6,314 bases of DNA from Gemmatimonadota bacterium (GTDB lineage: Bacteria; Gemmatimonadota; Gemmatimonadetes; Longimicrobiales; Gaopeijiaceae). The translations under genes were made by a program, and so were the position numbers. The stretch lies in contig JACQVC010000500.1 of the NCBI GenBank assembly GCA_016209995.1, positions 1 to 6,314 of the forward strand, in the 5' to 3' direction. Position 1 is the stretch's first letter; every line of letters begins with the position of its first letter. This document shows positions 5,277 to 6,314 of the stretch, piece by piece. The notes below the pieces were generated by a model, which was not told the DNA's origin, ran no database searches, and was given only the letters and a program-made list of their open reading frames with translations.

Positions 5277-6314
5277 ATGATCGAGCTGCGGACGCTTGGC
5301 ACTCTGGAGCTCCGAGTTCGCGACGGTCCTGAGTTGGGCGATGTCCTTTCTCGCCGGCACCGCGTAGCTCTGCTCGTCTATCTCGCGCTTCAACACCAGC
5401 GCTCCTTCGTGGCCAGAGATACGCTGCTCGGCATCTTCTGGCCCGAGCTGGATCAGTTCCACGCGAGGCGCGCGCTGCGGCAGGCGCTGCATGTGCTGCG
5501 TGACGGGCTGGGTCATGAGGTACTGGCTGCGCGAGGGAATGAGGAGGTGGGGATCGCCGGGGACGCGTTCTGGTGCGATGCCGAGGCGTTCTCTCAGGCG
5601 CTCGACGCAGGTGACGCGCGCCAGGCGCTCGCACTGTACCGCGGAGATCTTCTGGAGGGCTTCTTTCTGAGCCAGGCGCCGGAGTTCGAGCAATGGCTGG
5701 AGAAAGAGCGTTCGCGCCTACGCGGCCTGGCGGCGTCCGCCGCAGCCCGACTCGGGCAGGCGGCGGCAGCGCACGGCGACCTGCCCGACGCGGCGCACTG
5801 GCTGCATCGCGCTCTCGACCTCGTTCCGGATGAGGTTCTGCTTCGTGGCCTGATCCGGGTTCTCGATCAGCTGGGTGACCGTGCGGCCGCGCTGCAAGTC
5901 TACGGCGAGTTCGCGCGCCGGATGAGCAGCGAGTTCGACATCGAGCCCTCGGCCGAGACTCAGAAATTGATCGCCGAGCTGCGGGCCCGGAGCGGCGAGC
6001 CCGCCGGGGCTGCGGCCTCACGGGGCGCATCGCCCAGGCGGCGCGACGGCCCCGATCACAGCGCGCCGCGGGACGCGGCAGCCGTTGCGGCGGCTCCGGT
6101 GGGGCTGCGAGTGCCAGAAGACGACTCGCCCGGCTCGCCGGCGAGGCACAGGCGAATGCGGCGGGCCGGCGCAGCGGGCATGGCCGTTTTCCTCACCGGC
6201 CTCGGCGTCGCTGGCGGGGCGCTGGGCCTGCGTTGGCTTGGAGAGCGAGCGTCGGCGGCGTTCCCGACCGACTCGCCTGCCGCTCTCGATGCGTACCGTG
6301 AGGGCGAGCGGCAC
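5277..6314 (+). CDS. Membrane-anchored BTAD/SARP-type transcriptional regulator, partial at the right edge
   Basis: The frame is open for 346 codons to the window edge, so the C-terminus is missing. Residues 1-95 form an OmpR/SARP-type winged helix: MIELRTLGTLELR, then ALLVYLALQ (31-39), the DTLLGIFWPEL segment (48-58) and the recognition helix region ARRALRQALHVLRDGLG (63-79). Residues 100-235 fit a bacterial transcriptional activation (BTAD) domain: ALALYRGDLLEGFFL (117-131), FEQWLEKERSRLR, AHWLHRALDLVPDE and ALQVYGEFARRMSSEFDIEPS. A Pro/Arg/Ala-rich linker (about 240-293) leads to one membrane segment (about 297-318). The chain then begins DAYREGERH, resembling the start of the C-terminal TPR-like part in similar proteins. 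Cytoplasmic DNA binding with an outside domain would resemble ToxR/CadC topology. There is no good Shine-Dalgarno; the start is chosen because MIELRTLG is the usual family beginning. It is divergent from lipoproteins B and A, its probable targets. Confidence 0.93.
   Translation, partial: MIELRTLGTLELRVRDGPELGDVLSRRHRVALLVYLALQHQRSFVARDTLLGIFWPELDQFHARRALRQALHVLRDGLGHEVLAARGNEEVGIAGDAFWCDAEAFSQALDAGDARQALALYRGDLLEGFFLSQAPEFEQWLEKERSRLRGLAASAAARLGQAAAAHGDLPDAAHWLHRALDLVPDEVLLRGLIRVLDQLGDRAAALQVYGEFARRMSSEFDIEPSAETQKLIAELRARSGEPAGAAASRGASPRRRDGPDHSAPRDAAAVAAAPVGLRVPEDDSPGSPARHRRMRRAGAAGMAVFLTGLGVAGGALGLRWLGERASAAFPTDSPAALDAYREGERH

Noticed and set aside
5164..6030. Long - strand frame opposite the BTAD regulator
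   Set aside because: The product is dominated by Arg, Ala and Pro with no domain, whereas the + strand frame shows winged-helix and BTAD motifs along its length.

Overview
This GC-rich window fits a Gemmatimonadota-like (or similar soil or sediment) bacterium. I infer this from the base composition, the density of secreted lipoproteins of unknown function, a membrane-tethered BTAD-type regulator and DUF4331-family genes. No rRNA or other phylogenetic marker is present, so the assignment is tentative. There are seven protein genes, all intact except for two cut by the window edges, and no tRNA, rRNA, CRISPR array or insertion sequence that I can see.

Positions 1-2217 hold a leftward three-gene cluster. 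It starts with a secreted protein matching the N-terminal half of DUF4331. A lipoprotein matching the C-terminal half of DUF4331 follows, then a membrane-anchored or exported TPR protein that runs off the left edge. The usual single DUF4331 chain therefore appears as two separately exported polypeptides. A 369-base divergent control region follows (2218-2586), with a perfect inverted repeat just upstream of the DUF4331 ribosome-binding site. A rightward lipoprotein gene comes next (2587-3360) and looks DUF4382-like.

A short convergent gap (3361-3528) with a strong hairpin separates that gene from a leftward pair of paralogous lipoproteins, A (3529-4257) and B (4389-5042), which I do not recognise as any named family. 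The gap between them keeps the signal-peptide remnant of a third, broken copy. Lipoprotein A differs from B by a proline-rich insert, whose DNA forms four runs of five G on the + strand.

The right end (5277 to the edge) encodes a regulator on the + strand: an OmpR/SARP-type winged helix, a BTAD domain, a linker, one membrane segment and the beginning of an extracytoplasmic domain. Between it and lipoprotein B lie five heptamers (consensus GGTRRCG on the - strand) spaced 11, 11, 11 and 10 bp. That is the one-helical-turn direct-repeat layout bound by SARP/PhoB-type winged helices. The array ends 7 bp from an AT-rich hexamer placed like a -10 element for the lipoprotein genes. My working model is a local circuit in which the membrane-tethered regulator controls the divergent lipoprotein pair; this is inference from layout.
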